Assembly (NCBI GenBank): GCA_024398125.1
Contig: JAKSJO010000015.1
Location: 1-64,000, forward strand
Direction: 5' to 3'
Length of the DNA: 64,000 nucleotides
From: Bacteroidales bacterium
GTDB lineage: Bacteria; Bacteroidota; Bacteroidia; Bacteroidales; UBA932
Position numbers and translations under genes: made by a program. The notes beneath the pieces are model-generated. The model saw nothing but the letters and a program-made list of their open reading frames with translations. It made no database searches and was not told where the DNA came from. Of the stretch, positions 42,924 through 51,769 are shown one piece after another. Numbering within the stretch: position 1 is the stretch's first letter; each line of letters starts with the position of its first letter.

Positions 42924-43501
42924 TGATTCTGTCTGAGAAGATCGCTGATTATCTTTTCGTATTTCTTCTGGTCACGTATGACCGTATCGTTGGCATATCC
43001 TTCTGCGATTACCGAAAATGGAGGACGAGAGTTGTCGGCAAGAATCCACCTGTCGCACACGGTGCAGTAATCATTGAAGAAATACTGCAGTCCCATGGTG
43101 TAGCGTCTGCGGATGATGCTTTCGGGAATGTCATGTCCTCCGTTGCTGACACGTTCCTTGACGCGGCTGATTGCCATCTCCGGACTCTCCAGCCAAAAGA
43201 AAAGTATCGTTACCGTATAGCCGTTTTCCTTGGCTTCTTCTATCGTACGCATGAGCGAACGCGTCGCAAGGGTTGTTTCAATGCTGAAATCCTCCTTCCT
43301 GCGCATCAGATAGTGAATCTTTTCCACCATGTAACGGCCAGCCATGAGTGAGGCATCCTGCGGCGTGAAAGGGGAAAGGTACTTTGCGAACTCGTCCGAA
43401 TTCACGTACTGGTAGCACTCCAGCATTTCAGGCAGGAGGCTATACGATGCCGTTGTCTTGCCGGCACCGTTGCAACCTGCTATGATATAAAGCTTAGGCA
43501 T
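42920..43501 (-). CDS. Zeta-toxin-like P-loop kinase
   Basis: 193 residues from ATG 43501. P-loop GCNGAGKTT at 9-17, then YVNSDEFAKYLSPF, DFSIETTLATRSLM (the E-T-T substrate-binding block of the zeta family), LFFWLESPEMAISRVKERV and IPESIIRRRY. This is the AAA/zeta kinase fold that phosphorylates UDP-sugars in toxins. There is no antitoxin-sized gene beside it and it is buried between housekeeping genes with overlaps of 8 and 4 bases, so a metabolic kinase role is more likely than a toxin. Its substrate is unknown. Confidence 0.82.
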   Translation of the reverse strand: MPKLYIIAGCNGAGKTTASYSLLPEMLECYQYVNSDEFAKYLSPFTPQDASLMAGRYMVEKIHYLMRRKEDFSIETTLATRSLMRTIEEAKENGYTVTILFFWLESPEMAISRVKERVSNGGHDIPESIIRRRYTMGLQYFFNDYCTVCDRWILADNSRPPFSVIAEGYANDTVIRDQKKYEKIISDLLRQNQ

Positions 43502-44204
43502 CCTGCTGATGTGTGACTCCGTATCCGAAGAGTGCGAAGTCGCCGAGGCATGGGTCGTCAGGGAAGATTTCCCTGAAGGCATCCGTTATCTGTATCGCTG
43601 TGGTCAGATCCTTTGTCCTTCTCCTGGTGAGTCCGTTGGCGACAGCCTGGTCGTATACGTGCACGTCAAGAGGAATGATCAGTTCGGCCGGGCTTGTGCT
43701 GTCCCAGAGTCCAAGATCGACCTTCCCGTCATTACGTACCATCCAGCGTCGCATCATGTTTATCTTCTTGTCAGGAGCCTTGGGGTCTTCCTTCATGCCG
43801 AAAATGCTGATACGCATATCCTTGGCGCTGAGTTCCTCAAGCGACTCGTTCCATTTGTACCATTCGCGAAGGCGGCGGCAGATTCTGGCAACGTCGGACC
43901 ATTTTGTGGTGCGGTGTATGCTTGTGTCGTCATCGCGCCAGTCACCGGCTTTGACGTATTCGAAAGGCTTCCATTCCATGTGGTCGAAGAGCCTTTCACA
44001 GTCACGTACTATCATGGAGCGTCTGCCCCATGCAAACAGGGATGCAAATACCGCCGCAATCTCCACGTCCTGCAGGACGGCAGAACCATCCTGCATGTCT
44101 GTGGCGAACTTCTTAGGAAAGATTATCGGATCCTCGGAGAAGTACTGCGGGTCATTGTAGGTCTCGGCCCATTCGCGCAGCTGCGCGGCAATTGCTGCAT
44201 CCAT
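43494..44204 (-). CDS. DUF2400 (TIGR02757) family protein
   Basis: 236 residues. Family features visible: DPIIFPKKFATDMQD near the start, ASLFAWGRRSMIVRDCERLF, NMMRRWMVRNDGKVDLGLWD, and IIPLDVHVYDQAVANGLTRRRTKDL near the end, which resembles a helix-hairpin-helix DNA glycosylase shape. The biochemical role is not known. It overlaps the zeta-like gene by 8 bases and starts 6 bases after pepD. Confidence 0.85.
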   Translation of the reverse strand: MDAAIAAQLREWAETYNDPQYFSEDPIIFPKKFATDMQDGSAVLQDVEIAAVFASLFAWGRRSMIVRDCERLFDHMEWKPFEYVKAGDWRDDDTSIHRTTKWSDVARICRRLREWYKWNESLEELSAKDMRISIFGMKEDPKAPDKKINMMRRWMVRNDGKVDLGLWDSTSPAELIIPLDVHVYDQAVANGLTRRRTKDLTTAIQITDAFREIFPDDPCLGDFALFGYGVTHQQDA

Positions 44205-44210
44205 CTCTTG

Positions 44211-45686
44211 CTATTTTTCAGGAATTGCTTCAAGAACAGCCTTGAGGAAATCCCACACCTTCTGTACTGCAGGGATGTAGGCTCTCTCGTCAGGAGAGTG
44301 AGGGCTCATGAGGGTAGGTCCGCATGAAACCATATCCCAGTTTGGATAAGCTCCGGCAAGGATACCGCACTCGAGGCCGGCGTGGATAGCCATTACTGCA
44401 GGCTCCTTGCCGTACATGTCGGCGTAAACCTTCTTCATGGTCTTGAGGATAGGGGAACTCATGTTCGGAGCCCAGCCTGAGTATCCGCCTGCGAGCTCTA
44501 CCTTGCATCCTGCGAGCTCGAATGCTGCACAGAGTTTGGTTGCGAGGAATTCCTTCGAGCTGTCGACTGAACTTCTCATGAGGGACTTGACGAAGAATTC
44601 GCCGCGGTAGATTTTGACCATCGCCATATTGTTCGAGGTCTCTACCATGCCTGGCATCTGATCGCTCATACGGTCAACGCCGTCAGGACATGCGAGGATT
44701 GCGCGGATGAACCTGAGGGCAGCTGCCTCTTCAACATACTTGCAGTCCTCGTGGTCACAAGGCTCGTTGCAATCGTATGGCTTGAATACGAACTCTGCGT
44801 CAGGGTCTGTCGCTGCATACTCTGCCTTCACCTTTGCTGCGACCTCGTCTACGATTGACTTTGCAAGCTCTACCTGGTCCTTGGCAACATATACGCTTGC
44901 GAAAGCCTCGCGAGGGATGGCGTTGCGAAGGGTGCCGCCTTCGAGGTCGATGAGCTTGACATCGGCTCTGGTCAGGAGCTCTATGAGAACGCGGGCAGCA
45001 ACCTTGTTTGCGTTTGCGCGGCAGAGGATGATGTCCATTCCTGAATGGCCACCCTTGAAGCCCTTGACGGCAAGCTCGTAGCACTCATATCCTTCCGGCT
45101 CAGGCTTGCACTCGTAAGTCGCGCTGGCGGTAGCGTCAAGACCACCTGCGCAGCCGACGTAGAGCTCGCCTTCGGCCTCGGAGTCGAGATTGATGAGGAT
45201 ATCTCCATTGAGAAGTCCTGGCTTGAGTGCGCGCGCTCCGGTCATGCCTGTTTCCTCGTCGTAGGTTACGAGCACTTCGATAGGACCATGCTTGAGTTCA
45301 GGGCTTTCAAGCACAGCCATGGCCATGGCTACACCGAGGCCGTTGTCGGCGCCGAGGGTAGTGCCCTTGGCCTTGAGCCATTCGCCGTCTACCCATGTCT
45401 CGATAGGATCGTTCTCGAAGTCGTGAACCTTGTCGGCATTCTTCTGTGGTACCATGTCCATGTGGCCCTGGAGGATGACACCCTTGCGGTTCTCGAAGCC
45501 AGGGGTGGCAGGGATGCGCATTATGATGTTTCCTGTTTCATCCTTGATGGTCTCGATATTGTGGCTCTTGCCCCATTCGAGGAGGTATGCGATTACCTTT
45601 TCCTCGTGCTTGGATGGACGGGGGATACGGGTAAGCTGGTAAAAGTTGTTCCAGACGATTCTTGGAGTGAGGTCGTTGATAGTCAT
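44211..45686 (-). CDS. pepD: Aminoacyl-histidine dipeptidase (M20, PepD)
   Basis: 491 residues from ATG 45686. M20 metallopeptidase ligands: GHMDMVPQ (His/Asp), ADNGLGVA (bridging Asp), YDEETGMTG (catalytic and metal Glu), and a late His/Glu in MAIHAGLECGIL plus SPHSPDE. The length and the FDNEP-like middle domain match PepD (Xaa-His dipeptidase, carnosinase-like) rather than PepT. It hydrolyses dipeptides in the cytoplasm and fits with TldD/E in the same operon as peptide turnover. Upstream in-frame residues belong to the acyltransferase region and are not part of the protein. Confidence 0.93.
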   Translation of the reverse strand: MTINDLTPRIVWNNFYQLTRIPRPSKHEEKVIAYLLEWGKSHNIETIKDETGNIIMRIPATPGFENRKGVILQGHMDMVPQKNADKVHDFENDPIETWVDGEWLKAKGTTLGADNGLGVAMAMAVLESPELKHGPIEVLVTYDEETGMTGARALKPGLLNGDILINLDSEAEGELYVGCAGGLDATASATYECKPEPEGYECYELAVKGFKGGHSGMDIILCRANANKVAARVLIELLTRADVKLIDLEGGTLRNAIPREAFASVYVAKDQVELAKSIVDEVAAKVKAEYAATDPDAEFVFKPYDCNEPCDHEDCKYVEEAAALRFIRAILACPDGVDRMSDQMPGMVETSNNMAMVKIYRGEFFVKSLMRSSVDSSKEFLATKLCAAFELAGCKVELAGGYSGWAPNMSSPILKTMKKVYADMYGKEPAVMAIHAGLECGILAGAYPNWDMVSCGPTLMSPHSPDERAYIPAVQKVWDFLKAVLEAIPEK

Positions 45687-45687
45687 A

Positions 45688-46611
45688 TTATTTCTTTTTA
45701 TAGTTATTTTCAATCTGTTTCCAGCGCTTGTGTGACCAGAGGTAGTTTTCAGGCTGGGCTTCGAGGTCACGCTGAAGCCTTTCGTAGAAGCCATCCATGA
45801 TGGTCTGGGCTGTCATCTCTCCTGCATGGAGGCAAATCGGGTCGAACACGTATGTATAGTGGCCGCGTCTGTCCCGCCTCATGCCAAGATAGATCACCGA
45901 CATGTCAAGTTTCGATGCCAGCTGGGCGCCCCCGATCAGCGCGCGTGTAGGCTGGTTCATGAAACTGTCGATTTCGCAGAAAGACGCTCCTTTGTAGGGG
46001 TACTGGTCGTTCGGAAATACGTACATGAGCTTTTCGTCACGGTGGCGTACGGCGAAACGCAGCACATCCTGACTCTCTATGAGATTCTTGAATCCGGTCC
46101 CTTTCAATGGGGTAGTGCGGTTGTCCTGCATGAATCTGTCCCACATGGGACTCTTGAGCTTCTTGTAGACTTCTCCGACCTGGGCCTGGGTGAAAGGAAG
46201 CTCCACTCCACAGTCGAACAGCAGCCCCATCAGCTCCCAATTGCCTGCATGCGATGTCATGACCATCATCGACGGTGATGAATTCCAGGCTTCGTGAAGG
46301 ACATCGGCGCCTTCGACAGCAAGATGTCTTGCAACTCTTCTGTCTCCAGCCTTGCATGATCCCAGCCAGATGGTTTCGGCGATTATTTCTCCGAAATGAC
46401 GGTAGAAGCCGTGACGGATGGCACGACGTTCCTTGACTGTCTTGTCTGGGAATGAATTCTCGATGTTGCGCTCCACGACAAGCCTGCGATAGCGCAGGAC
46501 GTGCTCGGCAAGGAATGCCGGAAAGCTGCAGAGGACATAGTGGACCGGCAGAGGGAGTCTTGATAGCGCTCCCACCGTCGCCCTGAAGAGTATTTCGCCC
46601 AAATTCTTCAT
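45688..46611 (-). CDS. Lysophospholipid acyltransferase, LpxL/HtrB family
   Basis: 307 residues from ATG 46611. N-terminal hydrophobic anchor (LGEILFRATVGALSRLPLPVHYVLC), the family segment NIENSFPDKTVKERRAI, then the catalytic HAGNWE (H-x4-E form) in MTSHAGNWELMG. LpxL-type enzymes add a secondary acyl chain to Kdo-lipid A or act on similar lipids in Bacteroidetes. It is the first gene of the minus-strand operon, with a TATATTTG box 21 bases upstream and the next gene one base downstream. Confidence 0.88.
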   Translation of the reverse strand: MKNLGEILFRATVGALSRLPLPVHYVLCSFPAFLAEHVLRYRRLVVERNIENSFPDKTVKERRAIRHGFYRHFGEIIAETIWLGSCKAGDRRVARHLAVEGADVLHEAWNSSPSMMVMTSHAGNWELMGLLFDCGVELPFTQAQVGEVYKKLKSPMWDRFMQDNRTTPLKGTGFKNLIESQDVLRFAVRHRDEKLMYVFPNDQYPYKGASFCEIDSFMNQPTRALIGGAQLASKLDMSVIYLGMRRDRRGHYTYVFDPICLHAGEMTAQTIMDGFYERLQRDLEAQPENYLWSHKRWKQIENNYKKK

Positions 46612-46631
46612 CCTGCAGCCCTGCATCCACA

Positions 46632-46639
46632 CAAATATA
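46632..46639 (-). promoter_or_regulatory. -7 element of the acyltransferase/pepD/tldD operon
   Basis: TATATTTG on the minus strand, 21 bases before the ATG. Confidence 0.65.
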
Positions 46640-46650
46640 GGAAAAAATCT

Positions 46651-46658
46651 TATCTTTG
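46651..46658 (+). promoter_or_regulatory. -7 element of the POT transporter gene
   Basis: TATCTTTG, 35 bases before the ATG; the two divergent boxes are only 12 bases apart. Confidence 0.6.
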
Positions 46659-46692
46659 TCTTAAGTCAAATCTTTATAAAACTATAACCACT

Positions 46693-48363
46693 ATGTTCAA
46701 AGGACAACCAAAAGGTCTGTTTGCCCTCGCGCTGGCCAATACAGGTGAGCGTTTCGGCTACTACACCATGCTTGCCATCTTCCTCCTGTATCTCCAGGCA
46801 AAGTTCGGTTTCTCTGCCGCTGCCGCAGGACAGATGTATGCTATTTTCCTCGCATCCGTATATTTCATGCCTGTTATCGGCGGATGGCTCGCTGACAAGA
46901 TCGGCTACGGAAAGTGTGTCGTTACCGGTGTCAGCATCATGTTTGTCGGATATCTCTGCCTTTCTATCCCGATCAGCGGGTTCGCGGCAAGAGGTCTTGC
47001 AATCGCTGTCATGCTGCTTGCCCTTCTTCTGATCGCTGTTGGAACGGGTCTGTTCAAGGGTAACCTCCAGGTAATGGTTGGAAACCTCTACGACGATCCT
47101 AAGTATTCAGCAAAGCGTGATTCAGCCTTCAGCCTCTTCTACATGGCCATCAACCTCGGTTCTATGTTCGCTCCAACAGCAGCGAAGGCTCTCACCAACT
47201 GGAAACTTGCTGCAGCAGGTCTTTTCTACAAGGCTGATGCACCAGCCATCGCACACCAGATTCTTGCCGGTGACATGACAAATGCGGCAACCATGCAGGA
47301 GTATGCGGCCAACATGACAGGTTCTGCCGGTATGGATCTTCCTGCATTCAGCCAGTACTATATCGAGAATCTTTCGACTGCCTACAATCTTGGCTTCGCC
47401 GTTGCATGTGTATCCCTCATATTCTCAATCGCAATCTACTTTGCATGCCGTGGCTGGTTCAAGCATGCTGATGTCAATGCCAAGCAGAAGGCGGCTGTCG
47501 ATGCCAATGTCGTTGAGCTTACTCCAAAGCAGACAAAGGACCGTATCATAGCTCTTGTTTTTGTCTTTGCCGTAGTGATCTTCTTCTGGATGGCATTCCA
47601 CCAGAACGGTTCTTCGCTTACATACTTCGCAAGAGATTACACCCAGCCTACCGTTGCCGGCCCTCTCAGAGTCGGATTCAACATCTGGGCGCTTGCACTC
47701 ATCGCAGCTTCAGTATACACTCTCTTCTCGGTGTTCCAGTCTGAGACCAAGAACGGCAAGATTGTCAGTGGTGTTGTCACTCTGGCTCTCTGGGGTGGTG
47801 CTTACGCGCTCTATTCCGGAATGTCACCGGTCGTTGATATTCTCCCTTCTGACTTCCAGCAGTTCAACCCATTCTTCGTTGTCGCTCTTACTCCGGTTTC
47901 AATGGCAATCTTCGGAGCACTTGCCAACAAGGGCAAGGAACCTTCAGCTCCAAAGAAAATCGGTCTTGGTATGTTCGTGGCAGCTGTCGGATATCTTGTG
48001 ATGCTCCTCGCATCAAGTGGCCAGCCTGCTCCATCAGTACTTAACGGTGCGGTTTCGCCAGATCCTGTTGTTCCTTCATATCTCATCGGTACATACCTCG
48101 TGCTTACATTCGCCGAGCTTCTCCTTTCTCCAATGGGAATCTCATTCGTTTCAAAGGTGGCTCCTCCAAAGTACAAGGGTCTCATGATGGGTCTCTGGTT
48201 TGCATCCACTGCAATCGGCAACTACCTCAGCTCAATCCCATCAATGCTTTGGGAGAATGTTCCACTCTGGGTCAACTGGACAATCCTCATGGCTCTCTGT
48301 GTAATCTCGGGTGTTGTGATGTTCTCTATGCTCAAGAAGCTTGAGGCTGCAACCGCTGAGTAA
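46693..48363 (+). CDS. POT/PTR family peptide:proton symporter
   Basis: 556 residues, about 13-14 TM helices. Shows the POT signature ANTGERFGYYTMLAIFLLY (the ExxERFxYY-type motif of proton coupling) in TM1, GGWLADKIGYGKCV after TM2 and the second PTR motif SAFSLFYMAINLGSMFAP. The extra mid-region helices match the Bacteroidetes oligopeptide DtpT-type proteins. It imports di- and tripeptides with protons; the neighbouring pepD/tldDE operon hydrolyses peptides in the cytoplasm. Confidence 0.93.
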   Translation: MFKGQPKGLFALALANTGERFGYYTMLAIFLLYLQAKFGFSAAAAGQMYAIFLASVYFMPVIGGWLADKIGYGKCVVTGVSIMFVGYLCLSIPISGFAARGLAIAVMLLALLLIAVGTGLFKGNLQVMVGNLYDDPKYSAKRDSAFSLFYMAINLGSMFAPTAAKALTNWKLAAAGLFYKADAPAIAHQILAGDMTNAATMQEYAANMTGSAGMDLPAFSQYYIENLSTAYNLGFAVACVSLIFSIAIYFACRGWFKHADVNAKQKAAVDANVVELTPKQTKDRIIALVFVFAVVIFFWMAFHQNGSSLTYFARDYTQPTVAGPLRVGFNIWALALIAASVYTLFSVFQSETKNGKIVSGVVTLALWGGAYALYSGMSPVVDILPSDFQQFNPFFVVALTPVSMAIFGALANKGKEPSAPKKIGLGMFVAAVGYLVMLLASSGQPAPSVLNGAVSPDPVVPSYLIGTYLVLTFAELLLSPMGISFVSKVAPPKYKGLMMGLWFASTAIGNYLSSIPSMLWENVPLWVNWTILMALCVISGVVMFSMLKKLEAATAE

Positions 48364-48381
48364 TTATCAATGAATTCAAGA

Positions 48382-48407
48382 TCAAGCCGGTCCGATGGCC
48401 GGCTTGA
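48382..48407 (+). terminator. Hairpin after the POT transporter
   Basis: TCAAGCCGG-TCCGATGG-CCGGCTTGA, perfect 9-bp stem with a weak T-rich end (TTGTTAT). Confidence 0.6.
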
Positions 48408-48428
48408 TTGTTATATAAGCATCTTCTT

Positions 48429-49964
48429 ATGAAAATCAGAACAATAGTCATAGCGGCTCTTGCATGCTCATTATCCATGGCTTGCGGCCGTAAGGAAGGA
48501 GATACCCTCGTCAAGATCACATCCGGCCAGATTTCCGGAGCATACGAAGAGGGAATCTACTCGTACAAGGGCATCCAGTATGCTGAGGCAGAACGTTTCC
48601 AGCCGGCCGTTCCAGTCAAGTGGGAAGGTGTACGCGAGTGCCTGGAGTTTGCTCCATGGGCAAAACAGGCTGGGAACAAGGGCTCAGACGAGGCGACCGG
48701 AAACTTCGCTCTCAACGTCTGGACCGCAGGCCTTGAAGATGGCGCAAAGCGCCCTGTGATGATGTGGATCCATGGTGGCGGCTTCTCTACGGGAGCTGGC
48801 TCTGCAGGTCCGGTAGACGGTGCCGAGCTTGCAAAGAAGGGCGTCGTGCTCATCAGCATCAACCACAGACTCGACGTGCTTGGCTTCCTCGACCTTTCGT
48901 CATTCGGCGGCAAGTGGGAGAACAGTGTCAATGTCGGCATGCTAGATATCGTTGAGGCTCTCAAGTGGGCAAAGGCCAATGCAAAGACCTTCGGCGGCGA
49001 CCCGGACAACATCACCATTTTCGGTGAGTCAGGTGGTGGCGGCAAGGTCGGAACTCTCCTGAATATGCCAGAGGCAAAGGGACTTTTCAAGAAGGCGATC
49101 ATCATGAGCGGAGCCAAGGTCAACATCACTGACTCCAAGATATCACAGCCTCTTGGCGAGAGTGTCGTTGCTGAGCTTGGCCTCACTGCGGAAACCCTCG
49201 ACCAGATCCAGACCATCGACTTCGAGACTCTTTCTGCTGCAGCTCGCAAGTGTCAGGCTGAAAGCCTCGGCGCGCGTACTCCAGGAAGCGTCAAGATGTG
49301 GGGCTTCTGTCCTACCGCTGACGGCAAGACACTCCTCGAACAGCCTTATACTCCAGGGTTCACCAGTCTCTATCCTGATGTTCCGGTAATGATCGGTTCA
49401 ACCTACAATGAGCTTGAGCGCACCCAGTACTACAGCGAGCCTGATTTCAATGAGGCACAGGCTCTCGAGATCCTGGATAGACGCTATGGCGACAGGGCAG
49501 GCGAGTATCTGGAACTCCTTAAGGAAGCTTATCCGGATTCGGAACCGGCTGACTGGGTAACCATCGACAGCAATATCCGTCTTCTTTCGCTTGACGCAGC
49601 AGATGCACGCAGTGCGGCAGGTGGCGCTCCTGTTTATTCTTTCCTGCTCACATGGTATGGAAAGAATGCTGAAGGACGTCTCAGCCCTTCATATCATGGG
49701 CTTGACATTCCGCTTGCATTCAACAATCCAGGAGACGAGCGTGCCATCAATCCAAAGGATGAACGTGCAGACAAGATTGCCGACATCATGAGTGACTGCT
49801 GGGTGAACTTCGCAAAGACCGGCGTTCCTTCATCTCCTTCACTTCCGGAGTGGGAATGCTACAGCAAGGAAACGGGAGCTACAATGATCCTTGACGACGT
49901 CTGCGGAATGAAATATAATTTCGACCGCAAGCTTGAAACCTTCCTGAAAGATTATCTCAAATAG
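48429..49964 (+). CDS. Type-B carboxylesterase lipoprotein
   Basis: 511 residues. Signal peptide with lipobox SMAC (Cys about residue 20). Alpha/beta-hydrolase type B blocks: YKGIQYAEAERFQPA, VMMWIHGGGFSTGAGS (oxyanion hole HGGG), and the nucleophile elbow GESGGGGKVG. The acid is expected near YNELERTQ and the base His in YHGLDIP near the end. It hydrolyses carboxylic esters outside the cytoplasm. The substrate is unknown. It sits between the POT transporter and an acyl-CoA synthetase of opposite strand, separated by hairpins. Confidence 0.88.
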   Translation: MKIRTIVIAALACSLSMACGRKEGDTLVKITSGQISGAYEEGIYSYKGIQYAEAERFQPAVPVKWEGVRECLEFAPWAKQAGNKGSDEATGNFALNVWTAGLEDGAKRPVMMWIHGGGFSTGAGSAGPVDGAELAKKGVVLISINHRLDVLGFLDLSSFGGKWENSVNVGMLDIVEALKWAKANAKTFGGDPDNITIFGESGGGGKVGTLLNMPEAKGLFKKAIIMSGAKVNITDSKISQPLGESVVAELGLTAETLDQIQTIDFETLSAAARKCQAESLGARTPGSVKMWGFCPTADGKTLLEQPYTPGFTSLYPDVPVMIGSTYNELERTQYYSEPDFNEAQALEILDRRYGDRAGEYLELLKEAYPDSEPADWVTIDSNIRLLSLDAADARSAAGGAPVYSFLLTWYGKNAEGRLSPSYHGLDIPLAFNNPGDERAINPKDERADKIADIMSDCWVNFAKTGVPSSPSLPEWECYSKETGATMILDDVCGMKYNFDRKLETFLKDYLK

Positions 49965-49966
49965 TA

Positions 49967-49998
49967 AATAAAGGCCGGCTGAAAAGCCGGCCTTTATT
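49967..49998. terminator. Bidirectional terminator
   Basis: AATAAAGGCCGGC-TGAAAA-GCCGGCCTTTATT, perfect 13-bp stem; its right end overlaps the stop of the convergent acyl-CoA synthetase gene. Confidence 0.85.
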
Positions 49999-51610
49999 AT
50001 CTTGCGTAGAGGAATCTCTTGATCTTCTGGGAAGGGGTCTTCTCGAATCCGTCAGGGTGATATTCGATGGAAGAAATGCGTGAGAACTTGTTCACCTTGG
50101 AATTGACATACTCCCGAACCTCATTGTGGATTTCCTGGATAGCTTCTTCCATATCCTTGCCAATTGCCTTTAATGCCTTGTCAAGCTTATCCTTGTCATA
50201 CGAAACCAGAGCGACAAGATGGCCTTTGTCCATGAGTACGATGGACTCGCTGACCAGTCTGTGTGTATTGATCACATTCTCGATTTCCTCCGGGTATATG
50301 TTCTCTCCTGAAGGGCCTACGATCATGTTGTTCACGCGTCCTGTGATGCTGAGATGACCATCCTTTGCTACTGTACAGATGTCCTTGGTCCTGAACCAGC
50401 CGTCAGCTGTGATAGCGTCCTTGGTAGCCTCTGGATTCTTGTAGTATCCCAGCATGATGCTTGGAGTCTTGACCTCAAGCTCTCCCTGGCCATTCTCATC
50501 CTTGTTTACAATCCTGTACTGGATGCCCTTGCATGGAGTTCCGGTGGTGCCGACCCTGGTCTGGCCAACCGTTGCTCCGAAGAGCAGGGGAGCTGTCTCT
50601 GTAAGTCCATAGCCGATGGCGATGGGAAGACCGCCTTCGTTGAGGAAACGGTCTGTTTCGCTGTTGAGCTTAGCTCCTCCGATACCGATGAAACGCAATC
50701 TGCCTCCGAATGTCTCCGCGAGCTTCTTTCCGGCAATCTTATGATAGATCTTGCGGATCGGGGCAAGCTTGTAAGCGGCCGCGCCTAGCTTGGTCGCTGT
50801 GATGGTTCCGCGTACCTTGGCACGATAAATCTTGTCAAATACAAGGGGTACGCAGATGAATACGGTAGGACGTATCTTGTTGAACGCAGGAATCAGTGCT
50901 GCCGGAGTCGGCATCCTGTCAAGATATACGACATGGCAACCGCAGCTGAATGGGTAGATCATACCGATCGAACACTCGTAGGTATGAGAAAGAGGCAGGA
51001 TTGACAGGAATACGTCTTTCTCATCAATGGAGAAGAAAGGAACGTACATGTCCAATTGGCTTAAGAGAGCCTTGTGCGTAAGCATTACGCCCTTGGGGCT
51101 GGAAGTTGTACCGGATGTGTAGATAATGACGGCAAGATCGTCCTCGTCAGGAACGACTGCCTCGCCTTTTGGGATTAACTGCCCATCCTGCTTCTTTTCG
51201 TGCAGTGCATTCAGGTTGGTTGTGCTGATGCATATGTCAAGTTCGTCAATAGCGTCCTGGGGAATGGACTTGCAAAGTTGCTCGGATACGAACAATGCCT
51301 TTGTTTCCGAATGTTTCAGCAGTTTTGCGACCTCTTCTCCTGTGAAATCAGGGAGAATCGGTACGACTATGATGCCAGATGTAACGCAGGTGAAATACGC
51401 GACAGGCCAATAGATAGTACTGCGGGAAAAGATGGCCACTTTGTCACCCGCAGTGACTCCTGCGTTCAAAAGGCGTTCGCGGGTCTGTGCCACGAGGTCG
51501 CCGAACTGTCTGTAGGTCAAGCTGTCTCCGTTTATCATCGAGTACGCGGTATTTCCCGCGAAGCCCGCAACGGAATTATCAAAGAGCTCTTTGAAGGTTT
51601 TAGGTTTCAT
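49997..51610 (-). CDS. fadD: Long-chain fatty acid-CoA ligase
   Basis: 537 residues. ANL adenylating-enzyme motifs: P-loop IIYTSGTTSSPKGVMLTH, aromatic/structural GYGLTETAP, SIMLGYYKN and the hinge DGWFRTKDICTV. The C-terminal domain has NNMIVGPSGENIYPEEIE with the late Lys region PSQKIKRFLY. It activates fatty acids to acyl-CoA for degradation or lipid reuse. A TACCTTTG box lies 32 bases upstream; it is divergent from an AraC regulator. Confidence 0.9.
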   Translation of the reverse strand: MKPKTFKELFDNSVAGFAGNTAYSMINGDSLTYRQFGDLVAQTRERLLNAGVTAGDKVAIFSRSTIYWPVAYFTCVTSGIIVVPILPDFTGEEVAKLLKHSETKALFVSEQLCKSIPQDAIDELDICISTTNLNALHEKKQDGQLIPKGEAVVPDEDDLAVIIYTSGTTSSPKGVMLTHKALLSQLDMYVPFFSIDEKDVFLSILPLSHTYECSIGMIYPFSCGCHVVYLDRMPTPAALIPAFNKIRPTVFICVPLVFDKIYRAKVRGTITATKLGAAAYKLAPIRKIYHKIAGKKLAETFGGRLRFIGIGGAKLNSETDRFLNEGGLPIAIGYGLTETAPLLFGATVGQTRVGTTGTPCKGIQYRIVNKDENGQGELEVKTPSIMLGYYKNPEATKDAITADGWFRTKDICTVAKDGHLSITGRVNNMIVGPSGENIYPEEIENVINTHRLVSESIVLMDKGHLVALVSYDKDKLDKALKAIGKDMEEAIQEIHNEVREYVNSKVNKFSRISSIEYHPDGFEKTPSQKIKRFLYAR

Positions 51611-51642
51611 TATTTCCGTTTCTACACTTTCCGATTCTGACG

Positions 51643-51650
51643 CAAAGGTA
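51643..51650 (-). promoter_or_regulatory. -7 element of the acyl-CoA synthetase gene
   Basis: TACCTTTG on the minus strand. Confidence 0.6.
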
Positions 51651-51769
51651 TACCTGTATCGGTATGTTGAAAAGGTTGATTTTCTTTAATATTGGACTAT
51701 TTTAATCATTCTGTGCTCTATGTGGCGTTTTTTATGACTATATTTACGGAGAATTAGTTGATTTATCTT

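Noticed and set aside
42920-43501. Toxin-antitoxin module based on the zeta-like kinase
   Set aside because: No small antitoxin gene nearby and the gene overlaps housekeeping genes on both sides.
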